Source: Planctomycetaceae bacterium (GTDB lineage: Bacteria; Planctomycetota; Planctomycetia; Pirellulales; Pirellulaceae). From it: DNA of 5,557 bases. Shown in pieces: positions 1-5,557 of this stretch. The stretch is taken from positions 1 to 5,557 of the forward strand of contig DTSG01000050.1 of assembly GCA_012965455.1 (NCBI GenBank), read 5' to 3'. A model generated the notes under the pieces. That model saw only the letters and a program-made list of their open reading frames with translations. It searched no databases and was not told the DNA's origin. The translations under genes were made by a program, and so were the position numbers. Within the stretch, counting starts at the first letter, position 1. The number at the start of each line of letters is the position of its first letter.

Positions 1-172
1 CGGACTCCTCTGCGTCTTCAGATTCCCCGGATTCTCCTGACTCGATGTCCACGACTGCTTCAGACTCGATTGGCTCTTCTTCTTCATCATCCACAACTGG
101 AGCTGCCAATATTTCGGGTTCATCCTCAGATACGATCTCGCCCATGCCAACTCCCCAGCGCTGGAAATACAT
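1..172 (-). CDS. Possible fragment of an acidic low-complexity protein, running off the left edge
   Basis: Read on the minus strand, this stretch is open for 57 codons from a possible ATG at 172-170 (a second in-frame ATG lies at 145-143) to the window edge. After a short start (MYFQRWGVGMGEIV) the peptide is strongly acidic: about 21 of the last 46 residues are Asp or Glu, with a run DDEEEE, interspersed with Ala, Val, Pro, Ser and Gly and with no basic residue. This resembles the disordered acidic tails found on some bacterial ribosomal or secretion-related proteins, but I do not recognise the protein. No start signal is convincing, and the reading continues antisense into the permease gene, so the true N-terminus is probably lost at the joint near 176-179. 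The plus strand is also open here as a Ser-rich peptide; I judge that less natural. Function unknown. Confidence 0.35.
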   Translation of the reverse strand, partial: MYFQRWGVGMGEIVSEDEPEILAAPVVDDEEEEPIESEAVVDIESGESGESEDAEES

Positions 173-178
173 CGCAGC

Positions 179-610
179 CTGGATGAAGGCAGCAAGTATG
201 CAGTGATCGTTTACAGCACCATCATTCCAATTATTTTCAATACTGCCGGCGGGGTAGGAGGTACACCTCAGATCAGGATTCGGGCTGCAATGTGTTTGGG
301 CGCCGGTCAAGCTGACATTTTCTTTCGCATCGTGGTGCCATCGGCATGGCCGTTTATTGTAACGGGCCTTCGAATCGCACTTGGTTTTGCCTTTATGGGC
401 GTGGTGGCTGCGGAAATGATAGCTGCCGATGAAGGTGTCGGTTTTATGATTATGCAAAGCCGTAACATGTTTTTGCCGGCGCAAATGTTCGCTGGAATAT
501 TCCTGCTCGGAATGATTGGGGTTGGGACCGATCGGCTTATTCGCTTCGCGCTCGATCGATTGATGTCCCGTTACATGATGACGCTGAACTCTGACGTGGG
601 AGTAACGTGA
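179..610 (+). CDS. ABC transporter permease, NitT/TauT/SsuC type, N-terminal part missing
   Basis: This encodes the C-terminal half of an inner-membrane permease of the nitrate/taurine/alkanesulfonate importer group. It aligns almost without gaps to residues from about 118 onward of the next gene: SKYAVIVYS matches GKYFLISYA, and the cytoplasmic EAA loop reads RAAMCLGAGQADIFFRIVVP, followed by LRIALGFAF and GFMIMQS. The EAA loop is where the ATPase docks. Family members are about 250 residues, so roughly 118 N-terminal residues (the first two or three membrane segments) are absent. Homology stops abruptly at Leu 179-181 or one codon earlier, and the upstream bases do not encode the missing part in any frame. 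The first possible internal start is GTG 203, but it lies mid-segment and would not give a working permease. The end overlaps the next permease at TGATG, so the two are co-translated and probably form a heterodimer. Function class is confident; substrate is unknown. Confidence 0.88.
   Translation: MDEGSKYAVIVYSTIIPIIFNTAGGVGGTPQIRIRAAMCLGAGQADIFFRIVVPSAWPFIVTGLRIALGFAFMGVVAAEMIAADEGVGFMIMQSRNMFLPAQMFAGIFLLGMIGVGTDRLIRFALDRLMSRYMMTLNSDVGVT
598..602 (+). promoter_or_regulatory. Shine-Dalgarno site of the second permease
   Basis: GGGAG sits 7 bases before ATG 610, an ideal spacing. It favours ATG 610, which overlaps the preceding TGA by one base, over GTG 607 one codon upstream. This implies translational coupling of the two permeases. 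Confidence 0.6.
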
Positions 611-1371
611 TGATCCTTGGCAAGATTGGGCGGATTAGTCTATCAATGCTCCTCGTAATCGGTATTTGGTGGGCTTCCAGTGGAACAATTTTTTCGGAAA
701 TGATCGTCCCCAAACCTTGGGAGGTTCTGAAACAATTGGTGGATATGATTGAGTCAAAGGAACTTTTCGTACACATCACAGCAAGTTTCAGACGAATATC
801 GGTTGGATACGTACTTGGTTGTACCGTAGGACTGGTACTGGGAATGGTTATGGGTGCAACGCGAGTCACTCGAGACATACTCACGCCACCGATAGAGTTT
901 TTTCGAAACGTTCCGCCGGTTGCGATGGTCCCAGTGGTGATTTCATTCTTTGGGATCGGGGAATTGGGCAAGTATTTTCTTATTTCTTATGCGACCACAA
1001 TTGTGATGATCCTTAACACGGCAGCTGGCGTATCTGCTACACCGAGGATCCGAGTGCGAGCGGCGCAGTGTCTGGGCGCGGACCAATGGTCAATTTTCCT
1101 GCGAATAGTGTTGCCATCGGCTTGGCCATACATTCTGATAGGTTTGCGAATTGCATTGGGTTTTGCATTTACCGGGATCGTTGCATCTGAGATGTTGGCA
1201 GCACAGGAAGGGATTGGTTTCTTAATTATGCAAAGCACCAACATTTTGGAGCCGCTGGACATGTTTGTCGGATTTGTGTTGCTCGGTGGTTTTGGTTTAT
1301 TAACGGATCAGACTTTGCGTGCAGTGATTGGGAAATTGGCACGCCGGCACATGGTCGCGATCGGTCGTTGA
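610..1371 (+). CDS. ABC transporter permease, NitT/TauT/SsuC type (second of a tandem pair)
   Basis: A complete 253-residue inner-membrane permease, the usual length for this group. Hydrophobic segments occur at about residues 8-22, 65-84, 104-124, 126-142, 175-196 and 216-233, consistent with six transmembrane helices. The cytoplasmic EAA loop is at about 150-169 (RAAQCLGADQWSIFLRIVLP), followed by the typical LRIALGFAF and the EGIGFLIMQS stretch. The usual Glu of the EAA motif is Arg here, as in the upstream partner. The FRNVPPVAMVPV motif near residue 98 also fits the SsuC/TauC group. The start is ATG 610, chosen for the GGGAG site and the TGATG overlap. The tandem homologous arrangement suggests a heterodimeric pore needing an ATPase and a periplasmic binding protein, neither in the window. 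Homologues move taurine, alkanesulfonates, nitrate, pyrimidines or other small solutes, so the substrate stays open; the neighbouring oxidoreductases hint at an organic compound that is oxidised after uptake. Confidence 0.93.
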   Translation: MILGKIGRISLSMLLVIGIWWASSGTIFSEMIVPKPWEVLKQLVDMIESKELFVHITASFRRISVGYVLGCTVGLVLGMVMGATRVTRDILTPPIEFFRNVPPVAMVPVVISFFGIGELGKYFLISYATTIVMILNTAAGVSATPRIRVRAAQCLGADQWSIFLRIVLPSAWPYILIGLRIALGFAFTGIVASEMLAAQEGIGFLIMQSTNILEPLDMFVGFVLLGGFGLLTDQTLRAVIGKLARRHMVAIGR

Positions 1372-1549
1372 CCGTATGGCAACCCGATTGATGTCAGCGG
1401 CGGACTTGTCAGGCAGTTGACTGGAGTATCGGTTAGATTGCCAGGTTTAGTATTCAGCCTGTTGGGCGCCCCAGATTATTGAAGGTCAGGCAGATGAGGT
1501 TTGGTATTGAAATCGGTTATGTATTGCTGATTACTGTGGTTGGTCTGCA
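1372..1549 (+). other. 178-bp spacer between permease and monooxygenase genes
   Basis: No gene is visible here. Possible promoter pieces are TTGACT at 1417-1422 and TTGAAA at 1507-1512, but neither has a good -10 box at 16-18 bases. An imperfect long-range pairing joins GGCAA (1378-1382) to TTGCC (1438-1442), with further partial pairing inside, but there is no T-run, so it is not a convincing terminator. The size of the gap, compared with the tight junctions on either side, suggests it holds the start signals of the downstream pair, but I cannot point to a definite site. The leader just before ATG 1550 also lacks a clear ribosome binding site. Confidence 0.3.
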
Positions 1550-2638
1550 ATGAAACTAGGTTTTTTCACCATGCCGATTCACCCTCCGCAACGCGACTAC
1601 GCGGAAACATTGCGCGAGGACCGTGAGTTGGCTGTGCTTGCCGATCAATTGGGTTTCATCGAAGGGTTTTTTGGCGAGCACGTGACTGATTTGGCTGAAA
1701 ACATTACTTCGTCTCTGGTTTTCGTAGCATGGGTGCTCGAAGCGACTACGAATATCAAGCTTGGAACCGGTACGGTAAATCTTCCAAGCCACCACCCGGC
1801 CAAACTTGCAGCAGAAGTTGCCATGGTGGATCACATGGCGCGAGGTCGGTTTCTTTTGGGTATCAGCCCAGGGGGCTTGCTGTCCGACGCTGAAGCTTTT
1901 GAAAACCTTGACAGAAATCGCAATGCAATGTTCCTCGAATGTGTTAATCAGATGATCGCAATCTGGACCGGGGAGAGCCCCTATAACCTGAAAGGTGAGT
2001 TCTGGAACGTGAGTACCGAGCGTAGCGCAATACCGAACCTAGGCCAGGGCACGATTGTCAAGCCGTTCCAGAAGCCGCATCCCCCGATCGTGGTTACCGC
2101 AGTTGCCCCGTTTTCCAAAGGAGTTGCGGCGGCGGCCGCCCGTGGTTGGGATCCAATCTCGGCGAACTTTCTGCAACCGCAATGGGTCAAGACCCACTGG
2201 CCTCAATACGAAGAGGGTTGTACTGTCGGTGATCGAACGCCGGACCCGTCTAATTGGCGGGTCGCGAAAAGTGTCTTTGTTGCAGACGACGATGCAATGG
2301 CTCGGCGCTATGCCTTGAGCAAAGAGGGCCCCTACTATTTTTATTATCGATCGCTGTTCACTAAGTTGAAGGCAGCCGGTCGTGCTGACCTATTTAAGAC
2401 CGACAAGGATCAATCGGATGACAGTCTTGATCTTGATACCATCGTTCGCCAGTTGGTGATCTGCGGAACACCCGAAAATGTTACTGATCAGTTGCTCGCA
2501 TTTCGCGATGAGATAGGGGCGTTCGGCACATTGTTGTACGCAGGACACGACTGGATGGACAGGCGTTTGGCGATAAGGTCGATGGAGCTGATGGCCAACA
2601 AGGTAATGCCTGCAGTCAACACTGCGATTGGTGAATAA
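1550..2638 (+). CDS. LLM-class (luciferase-like) flavin-dependent monooxygenase
   Basis: A complete 362-residue protein of the bacterial luciferase superfamily, cytoplasmic TIM-barrel enzymes that use reduced FMN (or F420) and usually O2 to oxidise organic substrates. Visible signatures are the first strand MKLGFFTMPIHPP, FGEHVTD at 41-47, IKLGTGTVNLPSHHP at 69-83, GRFLLGISPGG at 99-109 (the flavin phosphate region in relatives), QKPHPPIVVT at 174-183 and GTPENVTDQL at 307-316. Length and motif order match the group annotated as LLM class oxidoreductases, nearer to limonene monooxygenase-like and alkanal monooxygenase-like proteins than to alkanesulfonate monooxygenase SsuD. ATG 1550 is chosen because it supplies the first barrel strand; no good ribosome binding site precedes it. 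The Gfo/Idh/MocA gene follows after 24 bases, so the two are probably co-transcribed. A flavin reductase partner is not in the window. Family is sure; substrate unknown. Confidence 0.94.
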   Translation: MKLGFFTMPIHPPQRDYAETLREDRELAVLADQLGFIEGFFGEHVTDLAENITSSLVFVAWVLEATTNIKLGTGTVNLPSHHPAKLAAEVAMVDHMARGRFLLGISPGGLLSDAEAFENLDRNRNAMFLECVNQMIAIWTGESPYNLKGEFWNVSTERSAIPNLGQGTIVKPFQKPHPPIVVTAVAPFSKGVAAAAARGWDPISANFLQPQWVKTHWPQYEEGCTVGDRTPDPSNWRVAKSVFVADDDAMARRYALSKEGPYYFYYRSLFTKLKAAGRADLFKTDKDQSDDSLDLDTIVRQLVICGTPENVTDQLLAFRDEIGAFGTLLYAGHDWMDRRLAIRSMELMANKVMPAVNTAIGE

Positions 2639-2648
2639 AATGTCAGTT

Positions 2649-2652
2649 GGAG
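2649..2652 (+). promoter_or_regulatory. Shine-Dalgarno site supporting a GTG start
   Basis: GGAG lies 10 bases before GTG 2663. The nearby ATG at 2640 is in another frame and hits a stop after six codons, so this site supports GTG 2663 as the dehydrogenase start. Confidence 0.5.
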
Positions 2653-2662
2653 CGAATTAACG

Positions 2663-3664
2663 GTGGTCAGAGCTGCAGTGGTTGGCTTGGGTTGGTGGGG
2701 TCGGCATATTGTCGAACGTTTGGCATCCAGAAAAAGTAGTAATCTCAATATCGTACTGGCTGTAGAAGTGTCGTTGGATTCAGCGCAGGATTTTTCGAGA
2801 AAACACAAACTCGAATTGGTTGGCGAGTTGACTATCGCTACCGAGCGATCCGACATCGATGCAATCATTCTCACTACGCCACATGCGCTACACGAGGAAC
2901 AGGTAAAGTTAAGCGCTCACGCAGGTAAGCATGTGTTTTGTGAGAAGCCGCTTGCACTGACGAGAGTCAGTGCCGAACAGATGGTCGAGACATGCCACAA
3001 CGCGAATGTGATTCTTGGAATCGGACATGAGCGCCGTTTCGAGCCAGCCATGCTTGCGGTGAAGAATCTGGTGGACAATGGCGATCTGGGAACAATTCTT
3101 CATGTAGAGGCGGCATTCAGTCATAATAAATTAGCTAGGCTGGCCGTGGATGATTGGCGTGCATCACCTGAACATGGCCCAGCCGTCGCATTCACTGGGA
3201 TGGGCGTTCACCTGACGGATTCCTGGATCCAGATGTTTGGTATTCCGGATAGTGTGTTCGCCCACCGTGCCCAGCGTGTGACTCAAATCCCGACGGGGGA
3301 TGTCGTTTGTGTCCAAGCACGTTTCAAATCCGGCATGACGGGTTTTCTTAGTGCTTTGATGGTGACTCCTTTTTACATGCGCTACCACGTGTTTGGCACC
3401 AAAGGATGGGCGCAAGTCATCGACAGCACTCATCCCGATGATCCCGATCACAGCGCGCAACTGTCGGTTCGAACTGAATGCGAAAAGTGTTGGTCTGAGG
3501 ACTTTGCAAACGTAGATGCCGTCGTTGCAAATCTTGAGTGTTTTGCCGATGCGGTTAAGGGGATAAGCGAATACCCGGTTTCAGAAGAGGAATTAGTTGC
3601 CAATGTGGCAGTGTTGGAAGCAATAAGTCGATCTTTTGAGTCCGGTCGGGTCGAACGTGTGTAG
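2663..3664 (+). CDS. Gfo/Idh/MocA-family NAD(P)-dependent oxidoreductase
   Basis: A complete 333-residue cytoplasmic dehydrogenase of the glucose-fructose oxidoreductase / inositol dehydrogenase family. The N-terminal Rossmann domain starts with AAVVGLGWWG, the dinucleotide loop being Gly8-x-Gly10-x-x-Gly13. Next come the TTPHALH segment at 71-77, which replaces the usual TPNxxH, and the hallmark EKP at 94-96, whose Lys95 is the conserved catalytic lysine. The C-terminal substrate domain has GMGVHLTDSWIQMFG at 179-193, with the His and Asp expected in the family active site, and RFKSGMTGFLSA around 220-231. Members oxidise or reduce sugars, inositols and other hydroxy or keto compounds. The start is GTG 2663, only two codons before the first strand, with GGAG 10 bases upstream. 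Two stop codons in a row, in adjacent positions (TAG TGA), end it. It follows the monooxygenase by 24 bases, probably in one operon, so it may act on that enzyme's product; this is inference. Confidence 0.93.
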   Translation: MVRAAVVGLGWWGRHIVERLASRKSSNLNIVLAVEVSLDSAQDFSRKHKLELVGELTIATERSDIDAIILTTPHALHEEQVKLSAHAGKHVFCEKPLALTRVSAEQMVETCHNANVILGIGHERRFEPAMLAVKNLVDNGDLGTILHVEAAFSHNKLARLAVDDWRASPEHGPAVAFTGMGVHLTDSWIQMFGIPDSVFAHRAQRVTQIPTGDVVCVQARFKSGMTGFLSALMVTPFYMRYHVFGTKGWAQVIDSTHPDDPDHSAQLSVRTECEKCWSEDFANVDAVVANLECFADAVKGISEYPVSEEELVANVAVLEAISRSFESGRVERV

Positions 3665-3679
3665 TGAGTTGTTCCGCGA

Positions 3680-3712
3680 AAGCCAAAAAACCCGGGCAGG
3701 TTGATCAGGCTT
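3680..3712. terminator. Weak candidate bidirectional terminator between convergent genes
   Basis: Between two convergent stop codons, AAGCC (3680-3684) can pair with GGCTT (3708-3712), and inside it AACC (3689-3692) with GGTT (3699-3702), separated by unpaired bases. An A-run at 3685-3690 lies within the structure rather than after it, and no clean T-run follows on either strand. The position is where a shared terminator is expected, but the fold is poor. Confidence 0.2.
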
Positions 3713-3737
3713 CTCCGAAAATTTGATAGCGTTTTGC

Positions 3738-4625
3738 TCAGTTTTCCAAATTGCCGAGTCGTTCCAGGATTGCACAAACCGATGCAGTGTCCTTGTTGCC
3801 CCATCCTGCTGCTTGGGCGGCCGTGTAATAAGGTGCTGAAGCCAGGAACAGAGGTGTTGGGCAATCGACTGCGCGTACGTATTCAGAGATCAACCGCATG
3901 TCTTTTTGCCATAAGTCAACACGCATAGTCGGCTCGTCGTAACGTTTTTCAGCCATCATTGGGCCGCGTACTTCGAACATTCTGGAAGTGCCTGCTCCGT
4001 CTTTGATGACTTCATAGACTTGTTTTGGATCCAGACCGGACTTTTGCCCCAGTACAAAGGCCTCAGCAGCAGACAAGTTGTGAATCGCGACGAGCAAATT
4101 GGCAATAAATTTCATTCGTGTACCGTTACCAAACGGACCGACAAAGTGTACCGAACGGGCAATTGCACGAAATAGGTCGTGGCACTTCTCTAACGCATTG
4201 GCGTTACCGCTAGCGTAAATCGCCAGATCACGTTGCACAGCCTGCGCGCTGGTGCCACTGACAGGACAGTCAAGCATCGTCACCGCTTTGGAATTTGTGA
4301 TGTCGCGAGCCTGTTCCTTGGCTTTCAGCGATAGTGTGCTTGTTTCGATGATAATCTGTCCCGTCCTCGGTCGTGCGAGTAATCCTTGGGTTCCATCAAG
4401 CACCTCAAGCAGGGCTTCATCACTCGGTAGTGAAGTAATGATAAATTCAGTCGTCTCTGCAACCTCAGTTGCACAGGACAGTGCTATGCCGCCATGTCCA
4501 GATAACCAACGATTTCGGTCTGGCTCGATGTCAAAACCGAAAACGCGGTGCCCCTGGCGTATCAGGTTATTGGCGAATGCGGATCCCATCATGCCTAGCC
4601 CGACCAACCCTATGTTCATTGTCAT
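3738..4625 (-). CDS. NAD(P)-dependent beta-hydroxyacid dehydrogenase (3-hydroxyisobutyrate dehydrogenase family)
   Basis: A complete 295-residue cytoplasmic enzyme of the 3-hydroxyisobutyrate dehydrogenase / tartronate semialdehyde reductase family, which interconvert a beta-hydroxyacid and its semialdehyde with NAD(P). The N-terminal Rossmann motif is NIGLVGLGMMG, with Gly9-x-Gly11-x-x-Gly14. The family substrate-binding motif appears as DCPVSGTSAQA at 119-129, with Cys at the usual Ala position. The catalytic lysine is Lys172 in GNGTRMKFIANLL, and the second conserved Lys-Asp pair is at 241-242 (LWQKDMRL). All key residues are present and the length is typical. The start may be ATG 4625 or, two codons later, ATG 4619, which gives the commoner beginning MNIGLVGLG; no strong ribosome binding site separates them. 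Asp32 at the end of the second strand (FGFDIEPDR) suggests a preference for NAD over NADP. It converges on the oxidoreductase operon and is divergent from the gene at 4675. Exact substrate unknown. Confidence 0.94.
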   Translation of the reverse strand: MTMNIGLVGLGMMGSAFANNLIRQGHRVFGFDIEPDRNRWLSGHGGIALSCATEVAETTEFIITSLPSDEALLEVLDGTQGLLARPRTGQIIIETSTLSLKAKEQARDITNSKAVTMLDCPVSGTSAQAVQRDLAIYASGNANALEKCHDLFRAIARSVHFVGPFGNGTRMKFIANLLVAIHNLSAAEAFVLGQKSGLDPKQVYEVIKDGAGTSRMFEVRGPMMAEKRYDEPTMRVDLWQKDMRLISEYVRAVDCPTPLFLASAPYYTAAQAAGWGNKDTASVCAILERLGNLEN

Positions 4626-4674
4626 TAGTATTCTGCCCAGAGCATTTCACAAAAAGTTAATTTGACGGTTTACG
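4626..4674. other. 49-bp divergent intergenic region
   Basis: This AT-rich spacer separates two divergent starts, so promoters for both would have to lie here or inside the neighbouring genes. I find no clear -35/-10 pair on either strand. A TGA at 4663-4665 closes the frame of the rightward gene, so its start cannot lie upstream of ATG 4675. Confidence 0.3.
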
Positions 4675-5208
4675 ATGGTCAACTACTCCAATGACGAACT
4701 TCGATGGATTATTGTTTATGCCACGTCACGGTTATTTGCAAGCACCTTAGCAGTTGAGCAAAACCCTGATGGCGGTACTAAGTTCCACTGTCGCGTTCCG
4801 CATGTACTCATCGAAAACGCTACGAGTAGCGCCCTTCGGCTCAATAACATCGATTATTCGTTCGCTGATCTATACCCCGTTGCGGCGCCTCAAACTCCAT
4901 TATCACCGATACAACTCATCCATCAGAGAGCGCAATCGTTATGTGATCTGTGGGCACGTTTGCCAAGACTTTTCCTGAGTTCCTATTTTCACCTGATCGA
5001 GGCGGTGGCAGAAGAGCATCGCGTGGAGCTCGAGGAGCGACTCGAAGGATATGGCGGCTTTTACCAGTATCGAGACTGGATGTTGTCTGCTTTTGCCCCT
5101 TTACCTCGCGCATGGCTGCACGTTCCTGAGGAGGTGACTATGCCACCATCGCAGAATACATTTATGCGGTCGACCGATTTTCCGGAGGGCTCTATATCTT
5201 GGAATTAA
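4675..5208 (+). CDS. Unrecognised protein, N-terminal part; C-terminus apparently displaced by an inversion or chimera
   Basis: The reading frame gives 177 residues from ATG 4675, the only possible start because a TGA lies 10 bases upstream in frame; no ribosome binding site is evident. I do not recognise the family. The sequence is a mixed alpha/beta soluble protein without signal peptide or membrane helix, with an amphipathic helical stretch at about 104-125 (HLIEAVAEEHRVELEERL) and many Trp, Tyr and Phe. Residues 156-163 (MPPSQNTF) are encoded by a perfect inverted repeat whose other copy opens the minus-strand frame at 5557. The last 14 residues after it look like non-coding sequence read through (MRSTDFPEGSISWN). 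Joining residues 1-163 to residue 9 onward of the opposite frame gives a continuous 258-residue protein. I therefore think the true gene is longer and this tail is an effect of rearrangement. It is divergent from the dehydrogenase, with no evident functional link. Confidence 0.6.
   Translation: MVNYSNDELRWIIVYATSRLFASTLAVEQNPDGGTKFHCRVPHVLIENATSSALRLNNIDYSFADLYPVAAPQTPLSPIQLIHQRAQSLCDLWARLPRLFLSSYFHLIEAVAEEHRVELEERLEGYGGFYQYRDWMLSAFAPLPRAWLHVPEEVTMPPSQNTFMRSTDFPEGSISWN
5140..5165 (+). repeat. Left copy of a perfect 26-bp inverted repeat
   Basis: The 26 bases beginning ATGCCACCATCGC and ending ACATTTAT recur exactly on the minus strand at 5557-5532. Both copies are read in the same protein frame (MPPSQNTF plus the first two bases of the next codon). 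Identity stops at base 5166, and bases 5134-5139 have nothing to be compared with because the other copy reaches the window edge, so the repeat may be longer. Confidence 0.95.
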
Positions 5209-5245
5209 CAATTTAGTTATGCGCTGAGCAGCGCCGCTGTCGTTA

Positions 5246-5557
5246 TCAGGGATCAGCATCGTGCGTTCTATTTTCGATCTGCAATGGAACATCGTAGGGC
5301 CCTGATGGAAAAGGCTCACCGATCCAATAACTAAGTAACGATGGCGGTAGGTATTCCTTCAGTCCAGTCTGGTCCAGCCTTCTCACTGCACAAGCCGGTA
5401 TGTAGCAAACGTCAACACCATTTTCTCGCAACCGATGTGCATATTTTCTCTGGATTTTAGTCTGTGTTGCCGTGCCGACCATGAAAATAGCGACGAGTTT
5501 TTCACCCGTCCAGAAAACAAAATCTATTGGGATAAATGTATTCTGCGATGGTGGCAT
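5246..5557 (-). CDS. Partial protein, C-terminal half of the gene begun at 4675; nuclease-fold-like
   Basis: The minus strand is open for 103 codons from the window edge to TGA at 5248-5246. It begins MPPSQNTF, identical to residues 156-163 of the rightward gene, then IPIDFVFWTGEKLVAIFMVG, followed by a helix rich in Lys and Arg (TKIQRKYAHRLRENG) and a strand VDVCYIPA. That order (Asp in a strand, hairpin, strand ending in Gly, basic helix, Gly, strand) recalls Vsr/DUF559-type restriction-endonuclease-like folds. In those, the strand before the Gly normally carries an active-site Glu or Asp; here it is Phe or Met (VAIFMVG), so a catalytic role is doubtful. The ATG at 5557 is probably not a true start but internal Met156 of a 258-residue protein. 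Membership of the fold is my pattern judgement, not an established match. The right edge of the window cuts whatever lies upstream. Confidence 0.5.
   Translation of the reverse strand: MPPSQNTFIPIDFVFWTGEKLVAIFMVGTATQTKIQRKYAHRLRENGVDVCYIPACAVRRLDQTGLKEYLPPSLLSYWIGEPFPSGPYDVPLQIENRTHDADP
5532..5557 (-). repeat. Right copy of the 26-bp inverted repeat, touching the window edge
   Basis: This is the exact reverse complement of 5140-5165. It ends at the last base of the window, so 26 bp is a minimum length. The 366 bp between the copies (5166-5531) hold the C-terminal coding half in reverse orientation plus about 80 bp that would be downstream sequence in the restored order. The 80 bp include a short hairpin, GCGCTG/CAGCGC at 5221-5234, without a T-run. 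Confidence 0.95.

Noticed and set aside
3..205. Plus-strand Ser-rich reading frame ending at TGA 203-205
   Set aside because: It is open only because it is antisense to the acidic reading; it has low complexity, no start signal, and its end lies inside the permease coding region.
607..609. GTG 607 as start of the second permease
   Set aside because: ATG 610 has better spacing from GGGAG and forms the common TGATG overlap; GTG 607 would add one residue only.
537..971. Minus-strand open frame of 144 codons across the permease pair
   Set aside because: It is antisense to two well-supported permease genes, with low-complexity Thr/Ile/Arg composition, so a shadow frame.
1417..1453. Sigma-70 promoter with TTGACT at 1417 and TAGTAT at 1448
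   Set aside because: The spacing is 25 bases, far from 16-18, so the two boxes cannot form one promoter.
4916..5113. Minus-strand open frame of 65 codons inside the gene at 4675
   Set aside because: It has Pro/Arg-rich composition without recognisable motifs and lies wholly antisense to a frame that continues coherently through the repeat.
5140..5557. Hin/Gin-type invertible switch, since the repeat is 26 bp like hix sites
   Set aside because: The 26-mer lacks the internal dyad symmetry of hix-like crossover sites, its true length is unknown because it touches the window edge, and no serine or tyrosine recombinase is present.

Overview
The window looks like a piece of a bacterial genome, probably proteobacterial. 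The basis is compact operon layout, mixed ATG/GTG starts, start/stop coupling, roughly balanced base composition and protein families common in aquatic and soil proteobacteria. No rRNA or marker gene is present to place it further. There are no tRNAs, CRISPR arrays, transposases or recombinases.

Left end (1-178): a stretch unrelated to the gene that follows. On the minus strand it reads as a very acidic, low-complexity peptide leaving the window at base 1. It abuts, near base 176-179, the middle of an ABC permease gene whose N-terminal part is missing. This looks like a rearrangement or chimeric assembly joint.

Centre (about 179-3664, plus strand): two tandem, mutually homologous NitT/TauT/SsuC-type ABC permeases, coupled by a TGATG overlap; a 178-bp gap; a luciferase-like flavin-dependent monooxygenase; then, 24 bp on, a Gfo/Idh/MocA-family NAD(P) dehydrogenase. 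A beta-hydroxyacid dehydrogenase (3-hydroxyisobutyrate dehydrogenase / tartronate semialdehyde reductase family) converges on them from the minus strand (3738-4625). Together they look like a small-molecule uptake and oxidation cassette: import by an ABC transporter (ATPase and binding protein lie outside), FMN-dependent oxygenation, and NAD(P)-linked redox steps. The substrate cannot be read from the sequence. The layout recalls alkanesulfonate loci (SsuC plus SsuD), but this oxygenase does not look like SsuD.

Right end (4675-5557): an unrecognised gene runs rightward to base 5165 and then appears to continue on the opposite strand. A perfect 26-bp inverted repeat (5140-5165 and 5532-5557) is read in the same protein frame by both halves. 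Joining them in silico gives one 258-residue protein whose C-terminal half resembles a restriction-endonuclease-like fold. Either a 366-bp segment is inverted in the genome or, more likely in my view, the right end is a fold-back chimera. With the odd left joint, both ends should be treated as structurally suspect; the central genes look intact.
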